Positions 51,352 through 59,450 of a DNA stretch of 64,000 bases are shown in pieces; position 1 is the stretch's first letter; each line of letters begins with the position of its first letter. Below the pieces are notes generated by a model. That model searched no databases. It saw only the letters and a program-made list of their open reading frames with translations, and was not told the origin of the DNA. Position numbers and translations under genes: made by a program. The stretch covers positions 28,745 through 92,744 of the forward strand of contig NZ_JACBJQ010000024.1 of NCBI RefSeq assembly GCF_013404075.1. Direction: 5' to 3'. Origin of the DNA: Mycolicibacterium vinylchloridicum. Its GTDB lineage: Bacteria > Actinomycetota > Actinomycetes > Mycobacteriales > Mycobacteriaceae.

Positions 51352-51857
51352 GCGTCCCGCGCGTCGGGGCATTGCCAGGATGGTCGCTACCGGACCGGCG
51401 ACGGGCGGCGAGGTGAGTGCCCGGCCTCGGCCGGCCGCCGCACAATCGCAAATCCGCTATGCCGACTTTTGTTGGTCGATGACCTGCGACAAACGTGGGG
51501 CTTGGCGATGTCGGCAAACATTGGTGTGGCATGCCCGTTGCAATTCCGAGACCTCAGTTGCTGGACGAATTGCCTATCGTTAGGTTTGTGCATGATTTGC
51601 CGTCGCTCAAGATTCGGGTAAGTGCTTCTGATCTCGACATTTATTGGGAACGGATAACTGGACACCAGTCCGGAGTGTATTTGCCTCGGCGGCGAAAATT
51701 TTTTGCTGAACTGATGCATCTCAGGTTGTTCTCAGCTATATTTTGCGGTGTTGCAGCCTTACGCCAGGGGATATGAGGAGGCAAGGGGGAGCGTTGGCCC
51801 CTCCCAGCTGGGAGGGGCCGATTGCCGTCCAGGGCCCGTCGTATCACGATTGCGGGC
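51352..51857. other. 506-bp low-GC gap without a convincing gene
   Basis: From about 51440 to 51780 the base composition falls clearly below the flanking genes, with runs such as AAAATTTTTT (51694-51703). A 93-codon open frame exists (51495-51776, plus) but its third-position GC is low and no family is recognisable. It may be a gene remnant, a regulatory leader or a small RNA locus. The palindrome at 51796 closes the gap. Confidence 0.5.
51796..51819. repeat. Perfect 24-bp GC-rich palindrome
   Basis: The half GGCCCCTCCCAG is followed directly by its reverse complement. In RNA it could fold into a stable hairpin with a 4-nt loop. It starts 62 bp before the amidase ATG and may act as a terminator or attenuator, or be a protein site. 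Confidence 0.5.
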
Positions 51858-53252
51858 ATGACCGACCTCTGCCATCTACCCGCCCACGAACTCGTCCGCG
51901 TGATGGCCACGGGTGCGGTCTCCTGCCGCGAGGTCCTCGACGCCCACCTGGCCCGCATCGACGCAGTCAACCCCGGGCTCAACGCCCTGATCGCCGCGGC
52001 TGACCCGGATGCGCTGCGAGGATCTGCCGAGGCGGCCGATCGCCGGGTCGCGCGGGGTGAGCCGCTGGGCCGGGCACACGGGCTACCGGTGGTGGTCAAG
52101 GACGTGATGCTGGTGTCCGGGCTGGTCTGCTCGGGCGGCAGCCCCGCGCTGCGGGCGATCGCCGACCGCGATGCGACGGTGGTGTCCCGGCTGCGTGCCG
52201 AAGGAGCGATCGTGCTGGGCATGACCAACGTGCCGGAGATGGGGCGCGGCGGCGAGTCCAACAACAACCTGTACGGGCGCACCAACAATCCGTTCGATCA
52301 CACCCGCACTCCGGGCGGAAGCAGCGGCGGATCGGCGGCGCTCGTCAGCGCCGGCGCGGCGGCGCTGAGCGTGGGCTCCGACGGCGGCGGCAGCATCCGC
52401 CAGCCGTCGCACAATTGCGGTATCGCCGGACTCAAGCCCACGCATGGCCGGATCCCCAGGACCGGCAGCGTATTCGGCGACGCGCCAGGCATTTTCAGCC
52501 CCTTCAACTGCTATGGACCACTGGGGCGTTCGGTCGCCGACCTTCAGTTGGCACTGTCGATCATGAGCGGCCCGGATCTCGGTGATCCGTATGCCGCCGC
52601 CGCGCCGGTCGACGATCCCGGCGACGTCGACGTTGCCTCGCTGCGGGCGGCGGCGTATCTCGACGACGGCGTCTCCCCGCCGGAGGCGCAGGTCGCCGCC
52701 GTCGTCACCGCGGCAGCCGACGCCGTCGCCGACGCCGGTGCGGCCGTCCGCTGGGATCAGCCGGAGTGCCTGAACCGGACCATCGAATTGCTCTGGAAAT
52801 CGGTCTTTCTCGGCGGTGACCGGGGCAGGGGCTTCGAGGCCGACTTGGCTGCCATGGGTGCGACCGATCCCTCAGAAGAACTCGCCGAGTTCCTGCGGCA
52901 GGCCCGCGACGTCGAGTTCACGGTGACCGAAGCCAGGAATCGACTGGTCGACATCGACACCTTCCGGCTCGACATGTTGGCTTTCATGGCCGACTACGAC
53001 GTGATCATCGGACCGGCCATGCCGGGCCCGGCCAAGCCGCACCATCACGGGCTGGTGGAGATCAGCGACTTCTCCCATCTGATGGCGCACAATCTGACCG
53101 GCTGGCCAGCGGTCGTCGTCCGGTGCGGAACGTCGTCGGAAGGGTTGCCGATCGGTGTCCAGATCGCTGCCCGGCCGTGGCAGGATGCCACCGCGCTGGC
53201 GGTCGCCGCGCACCTCGAGGCAACCTTGGGCGGCTGGCAGCCGCCGCCGTAG
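51858..53252 (+). CDS. Amidase-signature family amidase
   Basis: A 464-residue amidase with the Ser-cisSer-Lys triad: Lys in LPVVVKDVM, the Gly/Ser-rich signature TPGGSSGGSAALVS, and the nucleophile loop SDGGGSIRQPS. Hydrolyses amides to acid and ammonia. The ATG at 51858 is chosen over upstream in-frame starts that overlap the palindrome. The LLM gene follows 9 nt after its stop, so they may be co-transcribed. Confidence 0.87.
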   Translation: MTDLCHLPAHELVRVMATGAVSCREVLDAHLARIDAVNPGLNALIAAADPDALRGSAEAADRRVARGEPLGRAHGLPVVVKDVMLVSGLVCSGGSPALRAIADRDATVVSRLRAEGAIVLGMTNVPEMGRGGESNNNLYGRTNNPFDHTRTPGGSSGGSAALVSAGAAALSVGSDGGGSIRQPSHNCGIAGLKPTHGRIPRTGSVFGDAPGIFSPFNCYGPLGRSVADLQLALSIMSGPDLGDPYAAAAPVDDPGDVDVASLRAAAYLDDGVSPPEAQVAAVVTAAADAVADAGAAVRWDQPECLNRTIELLWKSVFLGGDRGRGFEADLAAMGATDPSEELAEFLRQARDVEFTVTEARNRLVDIDTFRLDMLAFMADYDVIIGPAMPGPAKPHHHGLVEISDFSHLMAHNLTGWPAVVVRCGTSSEGLPIGVQIAARPWQDATALAVAAHLEATLGGWQPPP

Positions 53253-53261
53253 AGTCGGGGC

Positions 53262-54251
53262 ATGCGATTCGGACTGTTCATTCCCCAGGGCTGGCGATTG
53301 GATCTGGTCGGCATCCCTACTGAAAAGCACTGGCAGGTAATGCGTGATCTGGCCGATCACGCCGACGCGGGACCGTGGGACTCGCTGTGGGTCTACGACC
53401 ATTTCCACACCGTGCCGGTGCCCACCGACGAAGCCACTCACGAGGCGTGGACGCTGATGGCCGCCTACGCGGCGAGCACCTCGCGGATCAAGCTCGGGCA
53501 GATGTGCACCGCGATGAGCTACCGCAACCCGGTGTACCTCGCCAAGGTCGCGGCGACCACCGACATCATCTCCGGCGGTCGGGTGCAGATGGGCATCGGC
53601 GGCGGCTGGTACGAGCATGAATGGCGCGCGTACGGCTACGGGTTCCCCTCCGCGGGTGTGCGGCTGGCCCGGCTCGACGAGGGTGTGCAGATCATGCGCG
53701 ACGCCTGGCGGGACGGAAAGGTGAGTTTCGAGGGCAAGGAATACCAGGTCGACGGTGCGATCGTTGCTCCGAAGCCGCTGCAGGAGAGCGGGATTCCACT
53801 GTGGATCGCGGGCGGCGGGGAGAAGGTGACGCTGAAGATCGCCGCGAAATACGCGCAGTACACCAACTTCACCTCCGAACCCGAGGGCTTCGAGCACAAG
53901 TCGAAGGTGCTCGCCGAGCACTGTCGGGAGGTGGGCACCGATTTCGATGCCATCGTGCGCTCGGCCAACGTGAACGCGATCATCGGCAGCTCGACTGACG
54001 ACGTCGCGCAGCGGGTCAAGCGGGTGCGCGACCGGTTGGCCGGGATCTGCGGTGACGCTGCCGCCGACGCGATGATGACGACGGTCAGTGCGCCAGGCTC
54101 GGCCGCGGGCACGCCGGAGCAGGTCGTCGAGAGCCTGACGGCGCTGCGCGAGCTGGGGTGTGAGTACGTGATCTGCTATTTCCCGGAGGCGGCCTACGAC
54201 CGGTCGGGCATCGAGCTGTTCGAGCGTGAGGTGATTCCCGCGCTCGCGTGA
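53262..54251 (+). CDS. LLM-class F420-type oxidoreductase
   Basis: A 329-residue luciferase-like protein: MRFGLFIPQGW, SLWVYDHFHTVPVP, RIKLGQMCTAMSYRNPVYLAK, SGGRVQMGIGGGWYEHEW and PLWIAGGGEKV are typical of the F420-dependent group. It is 9 nt downstream of the amidase. The substrate is unknown. It is the fourth LLM protein in the window. Confidence 0.85.
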   Translation: MRFGLFIPQGWRLDLVGIPTEKHWQVMRDLADHADAGPWDSLWVYDHFHTVPVPTDEATHEAWTLMAAYAASTSRIKLGQMCTAMSYRNPVYLAKVAATTDIISGGRVQMGIGGGWYEHEWRAYGYGFPSAGVRLARLDEGVQIMRDAWRDGKVSFEGKEYQVDGAIVAPKPLQESGIPLWIAGGGEKVTLKIAAKYAQYTNFTSEPEGFEHKSKVLAEHCREVGTDFDAIVRSANVNAIIGSSTDDVAQRVKRVRDRLAGICGDAAADAMMTTVSAPGSAAGTPEQVVESLTALRELGCEYVICYFPEAAYDRSGIELFEREVIPALA

Positions 54252-54345
54252 GAAGAGCGTGCATTTAAATGAGAATGTGGTTTCCATCCGCGGCCAACAG
54301 TGTTGTACGATCCGCGTACCGACATGGACTACGGAGGATGCCGCT

Positions 54346-54765
54346 ATGCAAAAGGCCTTGGCGCCCGAAATCTCCACTTGGCCGGACGAGAACCCGCAGC
54401 TGATCGGCAGTGAATGCGCCAGCTGTTCGGCCGTGGTCTTTCCCCGTCAGGACCGCTGCCCGCGGTGCAGCGCGGCCGGCATGAGCGAGGTCAAGCTGCC
54501 CCGGCGCGGCACCCTGGTGGCCTGGACCACCCAGGGCTTCCCGCCCGGTGCGCCCTACATCGGCCCCACCGGTAAGGACTTCGTCCCGTTCGGCGTGGGC
54601 CTGGTGCAGCTCGACGGCGTCGTGCGCGTCGAGGGCCGGCTCACCGAGAACGATCCGGAGAAGCTGAAGTGGGGCATGGACGTCGAACTGACGATGATCC
54701 CGTTCGCCACCGACGCCGACGGCAACGAGATCGTCACGTTCGCGTTCGCGCCGGCGGAGGCCTAA
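54346..54765 (+). CDS. DUF35 OB-fold protein with a zinc ribbon (thiolase-like partner)
   Basis: A 139-residue protein: N-terminal rubredoxin-like zinc ribbon (CASCSAV, then CPRC), an OB-fold with FPPGAPYIGPTG and the terminal FAFAP. DUF35 proteins form complexes with thiolase-like Ltp proteins and are needed for retro-aldolase activity in sterol side-chain catabolism. The ATG at 54346 has GGAGGA 7 nt upstream. It precedes its presumed partner by 4 nt. Confidence 0.87.
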   Translation: MQKALAPEISTWPDENPQLIGSECASCSAVVFPRQDRCPRCSAAGMSEVKLPRRGTLVAWTTQGFPPGAPYIGPTGKDFVPFGVGLVQLDGVVRVEGRLTENDPEKLKWGMDVELTMIPFATDADGNEIVTFAFAPAEA

Positions 54766-54769
54766 CGAC

Positions 54770-55915
54770 ATGACTAACGACGTCGCGATCATCGGTGTCG
54801 GCCTGCACCCGTTCGGGCGGTTCGAGAAGACCGCCATGGAGATGGGGGCCGAGGCAATCGCGTTGGCGCTCAAGGACGCCGGCGCTGAGTGGAAAGACAT
54901 CCAGTTCGGCTTCGGCGGCAGCTATGAGGTGTCCAATCCGGACGCGGTGACGCGTCTGGTCGGCCTCACCGGGATCACGTTCACCAACGTCTTCAACGCC
55001 TGCGCCACCGCGGCCAGCGCCATCCAGCAGACCGCGGACACCATCCGGCTCGGCAAATACGACATCGGCATCGCGGTGGGCCTGGACAAGCACCCGCGCG
55101 GCGCCTTCACCGATGACCCCGCGAAACTGGCTCTGCCGCAGTGGTATGCGCAGAACGGCCAGTTCGTCACCACCAAGTTCTTCGGCATCAAGGCCAACCG
55201 GTACATCCACGAGCACGGTATCTCCGAGGAGACGCTGGCCCGGGTGGCCAACAAGAACTTCCGCAACGGTGTGCTGAACCCGAATGCGTTCCGCCGCAAA
55301 GAGATTTCCGTCGAGGAGATCATGGCGTCGCCGGTGCTGAACTACCCGTTGCGGCAGTTCATGTTCTGCGCGCCCGACGAGGGGGCCGCGGCGGTCATCA
55401 TGTGCCGCGCCGATATCGCCCACAAATTCACCGACAAGCCGGTTTACGTGCGTGCCAGTGAGATTCGCACCCGTACCTACGGCGCCTACGAGGTGCACGG
55501 CACCTCCGCGCCGCTCGACGAGGACGTGTCGCCGACCGTCTACGCCGCCAAGGCCGCCTATGAAGAGGCCGGGATCGGGCCCGAGGACGTCGACATCGCA
55601 CAGCTGCAGGACACCGACGCCGGTGCCGAGATCATCCACATGGCCGAGACCGGTCTGTGCGCCGACGGCGACCAGGAGAAGCTGCTGGCCGACGGCGAGA
55701 CCGAGATCGGTGGCTCACTGCCGATCAACACCGACGGCGGACTCATCGCCAACGGCGAGCCGATCGGCGCTTCGGGACTGCGGCAGATGCACGAACTGGT
55801 GCGTCAGCTGCGCGGCGAGGCCGGTGAACGTCAGGTGCCGGGCAACCCCCGCATCGGGCTCGCGCAGGTCTACGGAGCACCCGGAACCGCCTCGGCGACA
55901 ATACTTTCGCTCTAG
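54770..55915 (+). CDS. Thiolase-like lipid-transfer protein (Ltp/SCP-x type), second copy
   Basis: A 381-residue protein nearly collinear with the one at 15920, including FNACATAAS, the RRKEIS segment, LQDTDAGAEIIHMAE and GEPIGASGLRQ. As in that paralogue, the thiolase His is Glu and the C-terminal Cys is lost, so a retro-aldolase or other C-C lyase role with the DUF35 protein is more likely than thiolysis. ATG at 54770. It overlaps the convergent PE-PPE gene by 4 bp. Confidence 0.85.
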   Translation: MTNDVAIIGVGLHPFGRFEKTAMEMGAEAIALALKDAGAEWKDIQFGFGGSYEVSNPDAVTRLVGLTGITFTNVFNACATAASAIQQTADTIRLGKYDIGIAVGLDKHPRGAFTDDPAKLALPQWYAQNGQFVTTKFFGIKANRYIHEHGISEETLARVANKNFRNGVLNPNAFRRKEISVEEIMASPVLNYPLRQFMFCAPDEGAAAVIMCRADIAHKFTDKPVYVRASEIRTRTYGAYEVHGTSAPLDEDVSPTVYAAKAAYEEAGIGPEDVDIAQLQDTDAGAEIIHMAETGLCADGDQEKLLADGETEIGGSLPINTDGGLIANGEPIGASGLRQMHELVRQLRGEAGERQVPGNPRIGLAQVYGAPGTASATILSL

Positions 55916-57636
55916 ACGTTCGTCTCCTGGCCGAGGAACCCCTGGACTGCCTGCAGCAGGACGAGCACTTCGATCAACGACGCCGTGGTGACCAGGCCGG
56001 CGGCCGCGGCGATCGGAAGGCCGATCGCGTTGACCAGACCGTTGATCACGTCGCCGGACAGTGCTTGCGCAATCCCGCCGAGGAACAGGTTGATCCCGTA
56101 GGCGGGCAGCATCGTGACGATCGCGTTGACGATGTCGACCGTCGGCAGCACCGCCGCGTACAGCGCCGCCGTGGAGTTGGAGATGTTGTAGGCGATGTCG
56201 GTGGTCACCGTCTGCAATGCACTGATGACGCTGGTCGGTGTCGGCAATGTGGGTGCCGGGCCCGGCTTGGGCGGTGTCAGCGCCGCGAGTTCCTGCCACA
56301 TCACTCCGCCCGCGCTGACGTCAGCGACGAAGTCGCCGATGCCCTGCTGGACACCCGCGAAGAACAGGCTGGCGACCTCACCCCAGTCGACATCGGGGAT
56401 GATGCCGAAAGTTGTCTGCTGGTTGGCGAATCCCTCGTTGGACCAGCCGTACTTTGGGTCGCCGTAGCCCAGGTTCACGATGACCTTCAACGCGGGCTGC
56501 AGCAGATCGGCGACAGGGTCGCCGATCACCGGAATCAGGCGCAGCGGTTCCAGCAGCGGCAGGTTCTCGGTGGGGATGATGTAGTACTTCTGGCTCGGGT
56601 CGGTGGTCGGCAGCGCAATGGCCGTATCCACCTGCTGCTGGGTGAGTTGGGCGTACTTGGTGTGGACGAAGATGATGCCCAGTCCGGCATTGAGAACCGA
56701 CACGACATTCAGCGGGTAGCGGGGGAAGTCGGCGAACCCGTCATATTCGAGCGTGTAATTCGTTGTGGGGAAAGCATTTTCAGGGGTAGCACCGTAAAAT
56801 GGCAGGCCGAGGCTCGGCAGGTTCAGCCCGGGGAACCGGGACAGCATTCCGCCGTTGGGGTTCATCTCGTTGCCGACCAGCACGAAGTTCACCGGTGTGT
56901 CCGCGGGCAGCTGGCTCATGATCAGCGAGGAGATGATCGCGCTCTGCGAATAGCCGAACACCGTGGCCGTATTGCCTGCGGCGACCTGCTGGGCGATTGC
57001 CGCGGCGAGGATGTCGATGCCCTGCTGGACCGACACGTTCAGCGGCAGGCTCTTCACGCCGGTGATCGGGTACAGCCCCTCGGGGGTGTCCAGCTGGAAC
57101 GGGACGGATCCGGGGTAGCTCGGATTGATGTAGAGATCGAAAACGCTCTGGATATACGTCGGCTTCGGGATCGGAACCCCGCTGGGGCCCATGATCAATG
57201 CGGTGTTCTGTGCGGCGAGCGCCTGGACCGATCCTTCCGGTGCCAGCGATACCGCTGCGGCAGGGCGAGCCGACAGGCCGGTGTCGCGCCGGCTGTAGGC
57301 CAGCGCGGCCAACTCCAGCGTGGAGCCGGCGGCGGGGGTATCGGGCGCCGACGGGTCGGCTGCGGCGGACTTGGCGGTTGCCACCGAAGTGACGGACTGG
57401 GCTCGCACCGTCGCGGTCGGGCGGCTGCGGGCCGATGTCGCGTGGGGTGCGGCCTTCTTGGGGCCGGCGGTGGTGCCGGTGTCGCCGGACGCCGAGCGGG
57501 CGGAGCCGGCGTGCGCAGAAAATCCCGCCGAGTCGGCGTCATCGGCCCACGCCACCGCGCCGTTGAACACCGCGGCGCCCACTCCCAGCGCGACCGCCAA
57601 GCCACCAACTCGACCAATGAAGCCTGCTGCCCTCAC
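55912..57636 (-). CDS. Secreted PE-PPE-domain serine hydrolase
   Basis: A 574-residue protein with an N-terminal signal (about 1-31, hydrophobic to AVAWA-DD), a Ala/Ser/Thr-rich disordered stretch (about 35-135) and a PE-PPE (DUF) alpha/beta-hydrolase domain. The nucleophile elbow is G228-Y-S-Q-S232; an LNPNGG-like segment (NEMNPNGGM) follows. Members are cell-wall lipases/esterases. It has no PE or PPE leader. C-terminal hydrophobic stretches (about 480-574) may contact membrane. GTG start at 57636. Confidence 0.85.
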   Translation of the reverse strand: MRAAGFIGRVGGLAVALGVGAAVFNGAVAWADDADSAGFSAHAGSARSASGDTGTTAGPKKAAPHATSARSRPTATVRAQSVTSVATAKSAAADPSAPDTPAAGSTLELAALAYSRRDTGLSARPAAAVSLAPEGSVQALAAQNTALIMGPSGVPIPKPTYIQSVFDLYINPSYPGSVPFQLDTPEGLYPITGVKSLPLNVSVQQGIDILAAAIAQQVAAGNTATVFGYSQSAIISSLIMSQLPADTPVNFVLVGNEMNPNGGMLSRFPGLNLPSLGLPFYGATPENAFPTTNYTLEYDGFADFPRYPLNVVSVLNAGLGIIFVHTKYAQLTQQQVDTAIALPTTDPSQKYYIIPTENLPLLEPLRLIPVIGDPVADLLQPALKVIVNLGYGDPKYGWSNEGFANQQTTFGIIPDVDWGEVASLFFAGVQQGIGDFVADVSAGGVMWQELAALTPPKPGPAPTLPTPTSVISALQTVTTDIAYNISNSTAALYAAVLPTVDIVNAIVTMLPAYGINLFLGGIAQALSGDVINGLVNAIGLPIAAAAGLVTTASLIEVLVLLQAVQGFLGQETNV

Positions 57637-57791
57637 GAACGCCCCTTCGTCACCCGACCACGTTTGTAGCGAAGACTAGCGGGTCATCGCTGCGTTCGCT
57701 GTCAGATTTGTTTCCCGCGTGCAGCGTTCATCTAATCGAGAGATGAACTTTTGCTGTTGGCGCGCAGCGGCAATCTTTGACGGCGTCAGGA

Positions 57792-59441
57792 TCAGATCGC
57801 AGGGCCGAGCAGGTCGTCGGCGTCGGTGATGATGTAGCCGTAGCCCTGTTCGGCCAGGAAGCGCTGCCGGTGCGCGGCGTACTCGGCGTCCAGACTGTCG
57901 CGGGAGACCACCGAGTAGAACACCGCACCGCCGCCGTCGTGCTTGGGGCGCAGCAGCCGGCCCAGCCGTTGCGCCTCTTCCTGGCGCGAGCCGAACGTTC
58001 CCGAAACCTGAACGGCCACTGAGGCTTCCGGCAGGTCGATGGAGAAGTTCGCCACCTTGGAGACGACGAGCGTCTTGACCTCGCCGTTGCGGAACGCGTC
58101 GAACAGCGCCTCGCGCTCGGCGTTCTTGGTCGAGCCCTGAATCACCGGCGCGTCCAGTTCGGCGCCGAGCTCGTCGAGCTGGTCGAGATAAGCGCCGATC
58201 ACCAGCGTCGGCTCGCCGGGATGTTTGGCCAGAATCGACTTGACCACCGCGATCTTCGAGTGTGCGGTCGAGCAGAGCCGGTAACGCTCTTCGGGTTCGG
58301 CGACTGCGTAGAGCATCCGCTCGTTGTCGGTCATCGTGACGCGGACCTCGATGCACTCCGCAGGCGCGATCCAGCCCTGCGCCTCGATGTCCTTCCACGG
58401 TGCGTCGTAACGCTTGGGCCCGATGAGGCTGAAGACGTCGCCCTCGCGGCCGTCCTCCCGGATGAGCGTCGCGGTGAGTCCGAGCCGCCGGCGCGACTGG
58501 AGGTCGGCCGTCATCCGGAACACTGGTGCCGGCAGCAGGTGCACCTCGTCGTAGATGATCAAGCCCCAGTCGCGGCTGTCGAACAGCTCCAGATGCCGGT
58601 ACTCGCCCTTGGTGCGCCGGGTGATGACCTGATAGGTGGCGATGGTGACCGGCCGAATCTCCTTGCGCTCACCGGAATACTCGCCGATCTCCTCCTCGGT
58701 CAGCGATGTCCGCGCGATCAGCTCGCGCTTCCACTGCCGGCCCGCGACGGTGTTGGTGACCAGGATCAGCGTCGTCGCCCCGGCCTTGGCCATCGCGGCC
58801 GCGCCCACCAGCGTCTTGCCCGCCCCACACGGCAGCACCACCACACCCGAGCCGCCGTCCCAGAACGAGTCGGCCGCCATCTGCTGGTAGTCGCGGAGTT
58901 CCCAACCGTCCTGCGCCAGCTCGATCGGGTGGGCTTCGCCGTCGACGTAGCCCGCGAGGTCCTCGGCGGGCCAGCCGATCTTCAACAACATCTGCTTGAC
59001 CCGGCCGCGCTCGCTGGGATGAACGATGACGGTGTCGTCGTCGAGGCGTGCGCCCAGCATCGGGGTGATCTTCTTGTTGCGCAGCACCTCTTCGAGCACC
59101 GCCCGGTCGAGGCTGACCAGCGTCAGGCCATGGGCCGGGTGTTTGACCAGCTGCAGGCGGCCGTAGCGGGCCATCGTGTCGACGATGTCGACGAGCAGCG
59201 GCTGTGGCACGGCGTAGCGCGAGAAGCTGACGAGCGCATCGACCACCTGCTCGGCGTCATGGCCGGCGGCACGGGCGTTCCACAACGCCAGGGGAGTGAT
59301 GCGATAGGTATGGATGTGCTCTGGCGCGCGCTCCAGCTCCGCGAACGGGGCGATCGCCGCCCGGGCGGCCCCGGCCAGCTCATGATCGACCTCGAGCAGC
59401 ACGGTCTTGTCGGACTGCACGATCAACGGGCCTTCAGTCAT
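57792..59441 (-). CDS. ercc3: XPB/Ercc3-type DNA helicase (Rv0861c)
   Basis: A 549-residue superfamily 2 helicase. N-terminal helicase-associated domain, Walker A VLPCGAGKTLVG (about residue 200), Walker B IYDEVHLL (DEVH box), motif III LTATLIREDG, and motif VI QRLGRLLRPK. It unwinds DNA 3' to 5', a role in repair being likely. The ATG start at 59441 gives the length of M. tuberculosis XPB. It is 9 nt downstream of the Rv0862c-like gene and probably co-transcribed. Confidence 0.93.
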   Translation of the reverse strand: MTEGPLIVQSDKTVLLEVDHELAGAARAAIAPFAELERAPEHIHTYRITPLALWNARAAGHDAEQVVDALVSFSRYAVPQPLLVDIVDTMARYGRLQLVKHPAHGLTLVSLDRAVLEEVLRNKKITPMLGARLDDDTVIVHPSERGRVKQMLLKIGWPAEDLAGYVDGEAHPIELAQDGWELRDYQQMAADSFWDGGSGVVVLPCGAGKTLVGAAAMAKAGATTLILVTNTVAGRQWKRELIARTSLTEEEIGEYSGERKEIRPVTIATYQVITRRTKGEYRHLELFDSRDWGLIIYDEVHLLPAPVFRMTADLQSRRRLGLTATLIREDGREGDVFSLIGPKRYDAPWKDIEAQGWIAPAECIEVRVTMTDNERMLYAVAEPEERYRLCSTAHSKIAVVKSILAKHPGEPTLVIGAYLDQLDELGAELDAPVIQGSTKNAEREALFDAFRNGEVKTLVVSKVANFSIDLPEASVAVQVSGTFGSRQEEAQRLGRLLRPKHDGGGAVFYSVVSRDSLDAEYAAHRQRFLAEQGYGYIITDADDLLGPAI

Positions 59442-59450
59442 AACCGTCCA

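Noticed and set aside
51495..51776. A 93-residue plus-strand gene
   Set aside because: Low third-position GC, no RBS, no recognisable motif; listed only as part of the gap.
56065..57669. Plus-strand open frame opposite the PE-PPE gene
   Set aside because: No recognisable domain and low-complexity composition; the minus strand has signal peptide and PE-PPE motifs.
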